A DNA stretch of 64,000 bases. Source: Fragilariopsis cylindrus CCMP1102. Lineage: Eukaryota > Bacillariophyta > Bacillariophyceae > Bacillariales > Bacillariaceae. Below are positions 55,777-64,000 of this stretch, in pieces. The notes below the pieces were generated by a model that saw only the letters and a list, made by a program, of their open reading frames with translations, did no database searches and was not told where the DNA came from. Positions within the stretch are counted from its first letter, which is position 1; every line of letters starts with the position of its first letter. The stretch is taken from the NCBI GenBank assembly GCA_900095095.1, contig FMBT01000375.1:143153-207152 (forward strand). Direction: 5' to 3'. Made by a program: the position numbers and the translations under genes.

Positions 55777-58347
55777 CTACCTCGTATGAGACTTAGCTGC
55801 TCTGGGTACAGGCTGATACCCAACTCTCATAGAAGGTTCGGGTGTAGAGCGCTTTTTCCAAAAGTAAACTAATCCGATCACAACAGCAAATGCAAAAAGG
55901 ACAGGAACGGAAATCAGGCGGCTGCCATCATCCTCACTGTCCCACCAGTTTTCAGTATTATCAGAGATTATGGCCTGTTCAGTAGTCCCTGATATAGAAT
56001 CTTCGACCTCGGTTTCAACAGTATTTGTTTCAATTGGGTTGTTACCGAAAATATTTTCCTCTTTCTGCCATTGTTCGACATCGTTGAAATCTTCTTCGTC
56101 CGCTTCTTCGTCCCAGCCACCCCAATTTCCATCCTCGCCATCCTTTTCTTCCAAAAACTCATCATCGTCCTCGTTGTCATCATTGTACTCATCATTTTCT
56201 TCCCAATCATCTTCCTCAAGTTCCAGATCATCTCCATTTTGGTCCCAATCTTCGCTGATTTCAGTCCACTCATCTTCTACTTTCGTTTCGTCTGCTTCGG
56301 TAATTGGCTCGCCCATATCTACGAGTTCGTCCTCGGATTCCTCGTCTTGATCTTTTGACGTTGCCTGTTGATCTTCCGACGTTGCTTCATTAGAAGCTGT
56401 CTCATCTCCTTCATTGCCATCAGTACCACTGTCAATATCGTTAGATTCGTTTTCTTCCTCTCCTTCACCTTCACCTTCGTCGCCACCGTCGGGATCATTA
56501 CCTTCGTCGCCACCAGAATCACTACCTATTTCATCATTAGGATCACTGTCATTTCCCGTTTCATCATCAGGGATATTTGTTCCTATGTCGTCGATCTTGC
56601 CGTCAGTATCATCAAGTGTTGATTCTTCAGAAGACTCCTCTTTAACGTTAAGATCTGTTAAATCTGTACCATCTTCGTTGGTGTCAGAGTCATCATTCTT
56701 GGTACCGTCATCTGGTGCTTCTTCTTTTTCCGATGATGATGTTTCCTTCTCCTCATCTTCATCAGCGTCATCAAGTGTTGATTCTTCAGAAATCTCCTCT
56801 TTAACGTTAGAATCTGTTAAATCTGTACCATCTTCGTTGGTGTCAGAATCATCATTCTTGGTACCGTCTTCTGATGCTGTTTCCTTCTCCTCTTCTTCAT
56901 CAGCGTCGTCAACTGTTGATTCTTCAGAAATCTCCTCTTTAACGTTAGAATCTGTTAAATCTGTACCATCTTCGTTGGTGTCAGAATCATCATTCTTGGT
57001 ACCGTCATCTGGTGCTTCTCCATCTTCTGATGCTGTTTCCTTCTCCTCATCTTCATCAGCGTCGTCAACTGTTGATTCTTCAGAAGACCCATTTTTGTCG
57101 CTCTTTTCTTCATCTTCTTTTACTACATCCGTGTTTTCCTCTTCCACTTTGTTGCTTTCTTCTTCATCTTCTTTTACTAAATCCGTGTCTACCTCTTCCA
57201 CTTTGTCGCTCTTTTCATCATCTTCTTCCACTACATCCATGTCTTCCTCTTCCACTTTGTTGCTTTCTTCTTCATCTTCTTCTACTACATTCGTGTCTTC
57301 CTCTTCCACTTTGTCGCTTTTCACTTTGTCGCTCTTTTCATCATCTTCTTCGACTGCATCCATGTCTTCCTCTTCCACTTCGTCGCTTTTTTCTTCATCT
57401 TCTTTTACTACATCCGCGTTTTCCTCTTCCACTTTGTTGCTTTCTTCTTCATCTTCTTCTACTACATTCGTGTCTTCCTCTTCCACTTTGTCGCTTTTTT
57501 CTTCATCTTCTTTTACTACATCCGTGTCTTCCTCTTTCACTTTGTTGCTTTCTTTTTCTTTTTCATCTTCTTCGACTACATCCATGTCTTCCTCTTCCAC
57601 TTTGTCGCTGTCTTCTTCATCTTCATTTACATCATCCGTGTCTTTGTTTTTCTCACTGTTTTCTTTAACTTCTTCGTTTACGACGGCGTCCTCGACTTCT
57701 TCCATTGGTTTGTCCTCGTCTTCTTCTTCGTCCTTGTCGCCATTGTCGGCTTCCTTCGTTGGTTCGTCTTCCTCGTCTTCATTCATTGGTTCGTTCTTTT
57801 CTTTTTCTTCTTCTTCTTTCGTTACTTCATCTTCATCGTCTTTGTCTATTTGTTTCTCGCTCTTTTCTTCCTCACCATCATCAACTTTTGAGACGGGTTC
57901 TTTCCCTCTATCAGTTTCTTTCTCGTTGTCGTCACCTTTTGTCGATGCATTCGCATCTGCTGGTTCCGTAGCTTTGGTCTTGTCGATATTCTTTTCCTCT
58001 GGAGTGACGTCACCCTCCGTCGATATTTTGGTTGTATCTGCGGTGATTGCTGCAGTGTCGGTTTTGTTGGTCTTCACGGCGGCTGAGACAATATTCGTTT
58101 CAGCTGGTTCTATTTCTTTGGTCTTATCGACCTTCTCTTCTTCTGGAGTAATGTCACCCTCCGTCGATGTTTTGGTTGCATTTGCGTTGATTGCTACAGT
58201 GTCGGTTTTGTTAGTCTTCATGGCGGCTGAGGCAGTATCGTTTTCCTGAACTTCTTTCTCGGTAATTACAGCACCATTTTCTTCTCCGTCCTTGGTTTCA
58301 CCCTCCAAGTACCTCGCTATACGTGATACACTTCCTCGGAGAGTCAT
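55777..58347 (-). CDS. Very acidic repetitive tail-anchored membrane protein
   Basis: Single exon, 856 aa. About 790 residues are Glu/Asp/Ser/Lys/Thr-rich and predicted disordered, with two repeat families: an 18-21 residue unit like SDKVEEEDTNVVEEDEEE (about ten copies, plus-strand positions 57100-57620) and a 45-50 residue unit beginning VKEEISEESTVDDAD (four copies, about 56590-57080). One hydrophobic segment (residues about 811-830, start LISVPVLFAFAVV) is followed by 26 mostly basic residues, so the topology is tail-anchored with the acidic part cytosolic; no signal peptide is seen. No enzyme motif. It may act as a calcium-binding or charged spacer, but that is a guess. The repeats make copy number likely to vary between strains. 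Confidence 0.75.
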   Translation of the reverse strand: MTLRGSVSRIARYLEGETKDGEENGAVITEKEVQENDTASAAMKTNKTDTVAINANATKTSTEGDITPEEEKVDKTKEIEPAETNIVSAAVKTNKTDTAAITADTTKISTEGDVTPEEKNIDKTKATEPADANASTKGDDNEKETDRGKEPVSKVDDGEEEKSEKQIDKDDEDEVTKEEEEKEKNEPMNEDEEDEPTKEADNGDKDEEEDEDKPMEEVEDAVVNEEVKENSEKNKDTDDVNEDEEDSDKVEEEDMDVVEEDEKEKESNKVKEEDTDVVKEDEEKSDKVEEEDTNVVEEDEEESNKVEEENADVVKEDEEKSDEVEEEDMDAVEEDDEKSDKVKSDKVEEEDTNVVEEDEEESNKVEEEDMDVVEEDDEKSDKVEEVDTDLVKEDEEESNKVEEENTDVVKEDEEKSDKNGSSEESTVDDADEDEEKETASEDGEAPDDGTKNDDSDTNEDGTDLTDSNVKEEISEESTVDDADEEEEKETASEDGTKNDDSDTNEDGTDLTDSNVKEEISEESTLDDADEDEEKETSSSEKEEAPDDGTKNDDSDTNEDGTDLTDLNVKEESSEESTLDDTDGKIDDIGTNIPDDETGNDSDPNDEIGSDSGGDEGNDPDGGDEGEGEGEEENESNDIDSGTDGNEGDETASNEATSEDQQATSKDQDEESEDELVDMGEPITEADETKVEDEWTEISEDWDQNGDDLELEEDDWEENDEYNDDNEDDDEFLEEKDGEDGNWGGWDEEADEEDFNDVEQWQKEENIFGNNPIETNTVETEVEDSISGTTEQAIISDNTENWWDSEDDGSRLISVPVLFAFAVVIGLVYFWKKRSTPEPSMRVGYQPVPRAAKSHTR

Positions 58348-59302
58348 AATTAATTAGTACAGTGTATTTCGATTTAGAAAATATTTTATGATTGAATGCA
58401 AAAAACACACTACTTGTAGTCGGCAAATTTTCGAATACTGACGGTACTACTCTGACAGCGTTTTAGTAAAAAAATATACTAGAGTCGGTTGCCCATCTAT
58501 ACTGGCGGAAATACTAATGATCTTCAAAAGTTGGTACTGCAATGAAACCTTCTTTTTAATTATCTTTAGATTAAAACGATTTGAGATTTGCTTTTTTTAT
58601 CTTCTCTTTTGGCGTGACCGAATTCTTTTTGTGTGTGATCAAAATTAGATTTGTATATGTACGGTTGTACGGTACCACTACTTCTAGTAACTTAGTAGGT
58701 CCTACATTTATTAAATTTTCTTCTGGTTCTTGTTTTACATCATGACTTAATTTCGTGGGACTCAAAAAGTAAATTCACTGTAAAAAACAACTTCATAATT
58801 CATGCAATTTTCAATCAAAAATAATTCTATTACGCTTCATATATTGAACAGAAACGGATAGTACATTCCTACTCCTGGTTTAAAATGGGTCTAGAAAATA
58901 TATCTAAATTTTAGTTTAAAATGAACAGGTTGTAAGTTGCATGCCGTTGAAAGTACTACAGTATGGTAGTTTTACAAGCAATGTCTAGTAAATTGTGATT
59001 AAAAAATATTCAGCTGGGGACAATTTTTAACTTTTTGACCAAAGAACACGCGCCGCGAGAATTTTTGTTCGTGACGCATACTCATACACCTCAATAAATT
59101 TATAACCCTCCTATTATTTTGTGTATTTTACTTCTTTTTGCTTCATTTTTCATTCCAACTTGCCCGTTACATTACTGTACTTCAGAAGTACTATCATCAC
59201 TCATTATTCTTTACTTGAAAAATTTAAGCGCAGAGACCAGCTAACTTGAGAAGTGTAGACAACAATCGCCATATATTATTAAGATACGTATCAAGACAAA
59301 AG
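58348..59302. promoter_or_regulatory. Divergent intergenic region
   Basis: About 950 bp between the acidic protein gene and the YqgE gene; AT-rich, no ORF with similarity. Promoters of both genes should lie here. Confidence 0.45.
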
Positions 59303-60067
59303 ATGAAGCATTTGCAAGAACCTCTATTATATTTGATGCTTTTTTCGGCAATGTGGAATGCACAATCCTTTGTCGAACGGCAGCAACAGCGGCAGCAGTG
59401 TTATTCTAGTAGTAGTAGCAGTAGTAGTAGTAGTAGTAGAAGTACTCGTAGAAGAAGTAAATATTCCAGAGCAGAATATCGGTTATATTCTTCGTCCACG
59501 TCATCCAAAAAAGATGTTAGGTTTCTAGGTCGAGGACCCAACGCAATCGTACGGCCCGGTTGTGTTTTATTAGCTCCCTCAGAAGAGTATCATCACTATC
59601 TGAGACAAGCGGCAGTATTTATTTACGCCATGGGAACCGATGATAATGACGACTATGTTGTTCGGGGGGTGATTCTTGACAATCCAACACCGTTCTCGAT
59701 GGGAGAAATGATGGAAAGTAAAATATATGGAGGTGTATACGATAATTTGATTTACAGAGGTGGAGATACTGGTGGAGAAGATGCATTTTGTTTGCATTCT
59801 ATTGATAATTTGGGGCTTGAGGAAATCGGTACTTCGAATTTGTACCAAGGTGGAGACGTAAAAAAATTATCTGATCCTTCTAAGATTAAATTTTTTTTCA
59901 ACTATATGGAATTCTTAGAGCAGGAGCTGGAAGAAATGCTCGAGATTACTCACGAAGATGGAGATGGTTGGATTTCTGTGGAAGTTCCTCCGGAGATGGT
60001 ATTAGATACAGATTACGATAAGGGAGATGCTTGGAGGTACCTTCGAAACGCGATTCGTGGAATGTAA
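59303..60067 (+). CDS. YqgE/UPF0301 (DUF179) protein, plastid-targeted
   Basis: Single exon, 254 aa from the ATG at 59303. Residues 1-20 are a signal peptide ending WNAQS, followed by FVERQQQ, with Phe at +1, then a Ser-rich transit stretch encoded by an AGT trinucleotide run (about 59405-59440). The mature part matches the YqgE fold: RPGCVLLAPSEEYHHYLRQA, VVRGVILDNPTP, GGVYDNLIYRGGD and the C-terminal WISVEVPPEMVLD...WRYLRNAI. The family is widespread in bacteria and plastids, with no proven reaction. The frame is open from 59246 but has no earlier ATG. Confidence 0.88.
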   Translation: MKHLQEPLLYLMLFSAMWNAQSFVERQQQRQQCYSSSSSSSSSSSRSTRRRSKYSRAEYRLYSSSTSSKKDVRFLGRGPNAIVRPGCVLLAPSEEYHHYLRQAAVFIYAMGTDDNDDYVVRGVILDNPTPFSMGEMMESKIYGGVYDNLIYRGGDTGGEDAFCLHSIDNLGLEEIGTSNLYQGGDVKKLSDPSKIKFFFNYMEFLEQELEEMLEITHEDGDGWISVEVPPEMVLDTDYDKGDAWRYLRNAIRGM

Positions 60068-60346
60068 AGTTAGTGATTGATTGGATTTAGAGGAGAAAGA
60101 AAAAATGTACGCGAAGCTTCCTAATGTTTTTTAGATTTTGAATTTTGTGGTTGTATAAATCGATTAGAGATAGACATCATCGACTAGAATTTCAATGGGT
60201 ACTTAAAAACATCTTAGTCTTTACTGACCTACGGTAATCATGTTTCTAAAAGTGACAAACATAAACTCTTTTTTTTAAATGAGGATGACTTCATTTTTTT
60301 CTTCTAAAGATTGCCTTGATTCATTCATACTACGTTGTTTTCAAAG

Positions 60347-61651
60347 TTATGCTGACTTCGTCTTTGGTTTGAAATAATCTTGTATCACAAAGAATGGGAT
60401 CATTATTTTTGCAATGATAGCGCTAGCTGCCGTTTCGCTTCCTAAGGGGTGAGGAATATACACAACACCTTTTAAAAAGAGTAAGATAGCTTGATAATGG
60501 ATCCATATTTGTATTATCATACAATATACTGGAAAAATAATCATTTGCTTCGCAACTCGGAAGGGTGTGATGGGATTACTTTCCATAATTAGTTTGGCTG
60601 TGAATTCAATTCGGTTGTTGTTGCGTCTTCTTAATGTATTCACAACTGTTACAGATTTCGATGACTTAATATTAGTAGCATTCGTATCCGATGAATCCGA
60701 TGTGGTAACAGCACCAGGAATACCGATGAAGCTCCAATCATAAAAATAGTCCATTTCCATGAAAGGGGATACGTGGAATGCTTTAGGAAATGAATATTCA
60801 ACTTTTTTTTTCATTTGCTCATCATCATCATCATCATCATTGTCGTCATCATGTTGAATATTTGTCTTTACTTTGTCGATACTATCAGGATGCAATACAT
60901 AGCAATATTGCTGCAACCATGGCGTGTTCGAAACTTCCCCAACAATTGCCGCGATATCATTATTATTTTTAGACTTCTTATCGATAATATAGTAAAAGGA
61001 AACTGGATTAAAGTTGTAACCATAGTAGCAAAGATGAGTCAAGATCATAACACGATGCGTTTGAAGTGTAGGCTGGAATTTGCTGTTCGTTTTTTCTGCA
61101 ACTAGACGCATTATTCTATCACCGATGGATGTCCGTTCAAGGACAGCAGTAGTACCATTTATGTTATTGTCATTGTTATTAGCATCGGCATTGTCACTGC
61201 TGTAGTTGGTTTTGTTTTCGTGCGATTGAGGTGGTGATCTTGATCTGTCCTGGTTATTATTCCCCATTATTCCCTCTCCGTTTTTTAGGTGATCAGTTTC
61301 TCGAAATTTGACCAACCAAGTCGAAAGAGGCCAAAGTGTATTTCGGAATTCAGCTAGCTCTTCTAGGTCCAACGCAAACATAAAAATTGGATAAGTAAAA
61401 GCATGTTTCTTTGGATGTAGCCGTGTATGCCAGACACGACCGGTATATAAGGCAGAATTAATCATCGAACGCCCAAATTGTCCGCCTTCATTTTTATTCC
61501 TTGTCAATGATATGTGATACGCGTAGGCAAGGCATGTAGCAAGAAATGCTGATATCAACGGCAATGCAATAAACAGAAGAAAAAGTAGAACGACCACCGA
61601 TAATAGGAAGAAGGCAATGGCCAGTAAGGTTGAATTCTTCTGATCCATCAT
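60347..61651 (-). CDS. DUF1365 family protein with N-terminal membrane segments
   Basis: 434 aa from the ATG at 61651. Residues about 10-45 are strongly hydrophobic (one or two membrane segments). The DUF1365 core follows: SALYTGRVWHTRLHPKKHAF, TYPIFMFALDLEEL, THLCYYGYNFNPVSFYY, GEVSNTPW and KAFHVSPFMEMDYFYDW, then a hydrophobic C-terminal region. DUF1365 proteins in bacteria often sit next to cyclopropane-fatty-acid synthases and amine oxidases, so a lipid-linked role is likely but unproven. Two Asn/Asp-rich insertions (about residues 120-170 and 265-285) interrupt the core. Confidence 0.88.
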   Translation of the reverse strand: MMDQKNSTLLAIAFFLLSVVVLLFLLFIALPLISAFLATCLAYAYHISLTRNKNEGGQFGRSMINSALYTGRVWHTRLHPKKHAFTYPIFMFALDLEELAEFRNTLWPLSTWLVKFRETDHLKNGEGIMGNNNQDRSRSPPQSHENKTNYSSDNADANNNDNNINGTTAVLERTSIGDRIMRLVAEKTNSKFQPTLQTHRVMILTHLCYYGYNFNPVSFYYIIDKKSKNNNDIAAIVGEVSNTPWLQQYCYVLHPDSIDKVKTNIQHDDDNDDDDDDEQMKKKVEYSFPKAFHVSPFMEMDYFYDWSFIGIPGAVTTSDSSDTNATNIKSSKSVTVVNTLRRRNNNRIEFTAKLIMESNPITPFRVAKQMIIFPVYCMIIQIWIHYQAILLFLKGVVYIPHPLGSETAASAIIAKIMIPFFVIQDYFKPKTKSA

Positions 61652-61985
61652 TTCAACACTTCTAACAGACGGCAAATATAATGAACAATTTGCTTCTTCG
61701 TATTAGTTGGAGCTCTGAGCTCTAGCTGGACTAGACGATGCTTTAGCTAGAGTTATCGTTTGTGTTCAACAGCAGTACATTAGTTTGAAAGTTTAAAAGT
61801 TTAGTTTAATACTCATGACTCAAGCGCTGTAGCCACGTGTTTTCTCGCTAGTAAAATTAAGCAGGACTGAAAAAATATTTATCGGCCAACAATATTCATA
61901 TGAAATAAGAATTGCTTCATAACCAAGACAAAATGGAAAAAAGGAGCTTGGAGCTTTGAGAGGTTCATTACAGTATTGTACCATT
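61652..61985. promoter_or_regulatory. Divergent promoter region of DUF1365 and ADAT3 genes
   Basis: 334 bp between divergent starts; it includes repeated GAGCT(C/T)TAGCT strings near 61710-61755. No defined promoter motif assigned. Confidence 0.45.
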
Positions 61986-63523
61986 ATGGACGACAAATGT
62001 CACGATCTCAATGATCACAAGCAGTTCCAGTCTTTGGTGTCGGTAAAGAGTGATATTAACGCTACATCGCCCAGTATTGAAAGCAGAACCGAGAACAATA
62101 ATACCATCGTTTTTCGAAACGATCAAAATTGTTCAATCGTCGAAATCCTTTCGCCGAGAGATAATAATAACGATAACGACGACGTACGATTTGTCAATGC
62201 ACTTTGTATTCAAGTTAAACCGAAGGCTTGTAGTCGAGTTGTGAAGGAATTGTCATTGAGTTTACCCCTCGAAGATGGATTGTCTCATTTGAAACGTGTG
62301 AGGAGATGCACAGCGTCAACAAATATCCTCCCGTTGTCGAATACTGTCACGTCAAATAAAAGTGATGAGAAGGACGCAAATAATCTTGCCAGACCAACCA
62401 AACGGCTCAAATCGAGTTTTGTTCTGGAACTCCTGATTAGTACACACAATTCACGACTGATCCCGTCTTCAGGTGACGACTCGGTGCAGTCGTTAACTGC
62501 GACGAAGGAAGTAACATTTGATAATCATCCAACTGTTCGCGAATTTGGACCATTGTATTCTGTGATTGTGCCAAAATACGAACCTCGATCGGAACAGGAA
62601 TGGAAGGAACATAATTCTATCTGGCCTACCCATTACTATCCACTCAAATTCGATGAATACCAACGAAAACAGATAGCTTTGTCGGAATCTGATCAAGATC
62701 AGATTATAGAATTCATGGACCGTTCCATCTCGACGCAATCCGTCATCATTGTCAATCCAAAATATAACCCCAAAGATCCTGAGAATAAAATTGATAGCAA
62801 AGAAAGCAATAACCATCCTGACATCGTCAGTATATCTCAGAAAGAACGGAAACAGCAACAGCACAATCAATCTTCATCTTCGTTGTTGGACAATAACCCC
62901 CTCGCTACTCCCATTCTTCTTGCAATACAAGATGTTAGTCGTCGTGAGCGTGAGGCTAGTGTTTCCGTCGAGGATCCATCTTCGACGTCCATCGATGGCA
63001 CGAATGTGAGTGGTATTGTTCCTGGATTTGTCACAAACGAGGAGAGGCAACAACCAGATCGAAGGAGGCGACAATATCTCTGCACCGGATATGATGTATA
63101 CTGCTTCTACGAACCAAATATATTCGGTAAGTTTATATTAATTGGAGAACAAAAAACAGATCATTAGTAAAATCGCTATGCAACGAATGAAGATTAATGA
63201 ACTTTACCTTCATACTATTTTTTCACGCGATGATTGACTTACCGACATTCCATCTTGTATTTTTGTTTGACGATGACTGACTATTGCTTTTTCTTTTTTG
63301 GTTGGAACGTGCATTATTCCATTACACGAATGGCCAATAAGAGTCTATGGCATGTTTGCATTCTCGAGTGCGGCGATTGATTTATTTTGTCCCAACAAGT
63401 CATGATGAGTCGAACGACAACGCCATATGGGGACAAGGTATATCGAAACACGGTGTTCACCATTTACCTGGGACCAATCATAACTACCGTGCCTTTGAAT
63501 ATCGCCGTAATTTATCGGCTTAG
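61986..63523 (+). CDS. TAD3: ADAT3/TAD3, non-catalytic subunit of tRNA adenosine-34 deaminase, without zinc ligands
   Basis: Two exons, 61986-63126 and 63342-63523; the intron 63127-63341 is GTAAGT...TAAG, phase 1; 440 aa. ADAT3 pairs with ADAT2 to convert A34 to inosine in tRNA anticodons. The N-terminal region carries YSVIVPKYEPRSEQEWKEHN and WPTHYYPLKF, typical of ADAT3. The deaminase domain has NPLATPILLAIQDVSR, YLCTGYDVYCFYEPN and, across the splice, IFESMACLHSRVRR, ending with GTNHNYRAFEYR. The zinc ligands of the family (His of H-A/P-V, and both Cys of E-P-C-x-M-C) align to Thr, Asn and Glu, so the usual zinc site is missing, in addition to the catalytic Glu normally absent in ADAT3. 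Collinear alignment on both sides makes a wrong splice unlikely. Confidence 0.85.
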
Positions 63524-64000
63524 AGATAATATCATTGTAATGGTATCAATAAGACATTACAAATCAAATGATCATGTCACATTTTATGAAGGATTTTCTA
63601 CTATATCTTTCTAATTCGAATTCTTTCTACGCCCTTGTTCTATTTGAAAATTGTGTTGTGACCAACGATGGATCAGAAAGAAAAACCTTCAAACACTTTT
63701 TTCGGTGCTTCGTTTTTAACGGATCAATCAAACATGCACGGTGGCAAGAAAAACTCCAAGATGCAGACGATTTACGATGGATGATTTACGAGCCTCAAAT
63801 GCGAAAACAATACTAAGGAGGATATAGATACAAAACGATACAATAGCATGTATCTATTTTTTTCTAGTTACTTGGATACAAGAGAAAAGAAGCTTATTGT
63901 CTATCTACGCAAATGATATAGTATAACTGAACGTTGATGTCAAGTCAACTTTAATCATTTGAAATAAATTTTCAAGAGAGTTTGTACTCTAAATCTATAA
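63524..64000. other. Region after ADAT3 to the window end
   Basis: 477 bp, AT-rich. One short open frame (63568-63816) has no recognised motif. Probably 3' UTR and intergenic sequence. Confidence 0.45.

Noticed and set aside
56414-58249. 611-codon plus-strand Ser-rich frame
   Set aside because: Antisense shadow of the acidic repeats; the minus frame has a sensible start and a membrane segment.

Overview
The window looks like nuclear DNA of a marine diatom. The genome is AT-rich. Genes are short with few GT-AG introns. Two full-length Ty1/copia retrotransposons of the diatom CoDi type are present, and several proteins begin with an ER signal peptide followed by a transit peptide with Phe at or near +1, the bipartite signature of complex plastids. 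No RNA gene or CRISPR array was recognised.

Left part (1-9321): the 3' end of a RING-box (RBX) cullin-ligase subunit converges on a UBE2D/E-type ubiquitin-conjugating enzyme. Next come a Ser/Thr kinase with large insertions in its catalytic domain and a plastid-type cold-shock-domain protein. Centre (about 9.3-36.6 kb): an accessory, repeat-rich region with an intact 7.7-kb copia element on the minus strand (11049-18794, identical LTRs, target duplication CAAAG), a 43-bp near-perfect hairpin, a duplicated upstream block, and a frame-broken Cys-rich gene of unknown function followed by tandem repeats that include its own 3' end. It also holds a solo LTR, a second copia element on the plus strand (23612-30313, identical LTRs, target duplication CTTGA, broken pol), about 5 kb without genes, and a second solo LTR of the first one's family.

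Right part (36.6-64 kb): gene-dense and conserved. It contains a 2,692-residue USO1/p115-like golgin, a SAP-domain protein, a plastid DUF2854 membrane protein, an unassigned coiled-coil nuclear-type protein, HBS1 (ribosome rescue), an acidic tail-anchored protein, a plastid YqgE/DUF179 protein, a DUF1365 protein and the ADAT3/TAD3 subunit of the tRNA A34 deaminase. Functions represented include ubiquitylation, vesicle tethering, mRNA surveillance and tRNA editing; nothing suggests that the genes form one pathway.

Main observations. (1) Both copia elements carry the same heptamer GGATTTT in the correct gag frame, 5-10 nt before a predicted hairpin, at the gag/pol junction: a strong candidate for -1 programmed frameshifting. 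(2) The ADAT3 protein lacks all three zinc ligands, and the RBX protein lacks all four ligands of its third zinc. (3) HBS1 needs a 10-nt micro-exon. (4) The golgin tail contains a module repeated four times, three copies of which carry an intron at the same codon position and phase. (5) Several frame breaks are single-base losses, some within short homopolymers, so assembly error must be excluded before any gene here is called a pseudogene.
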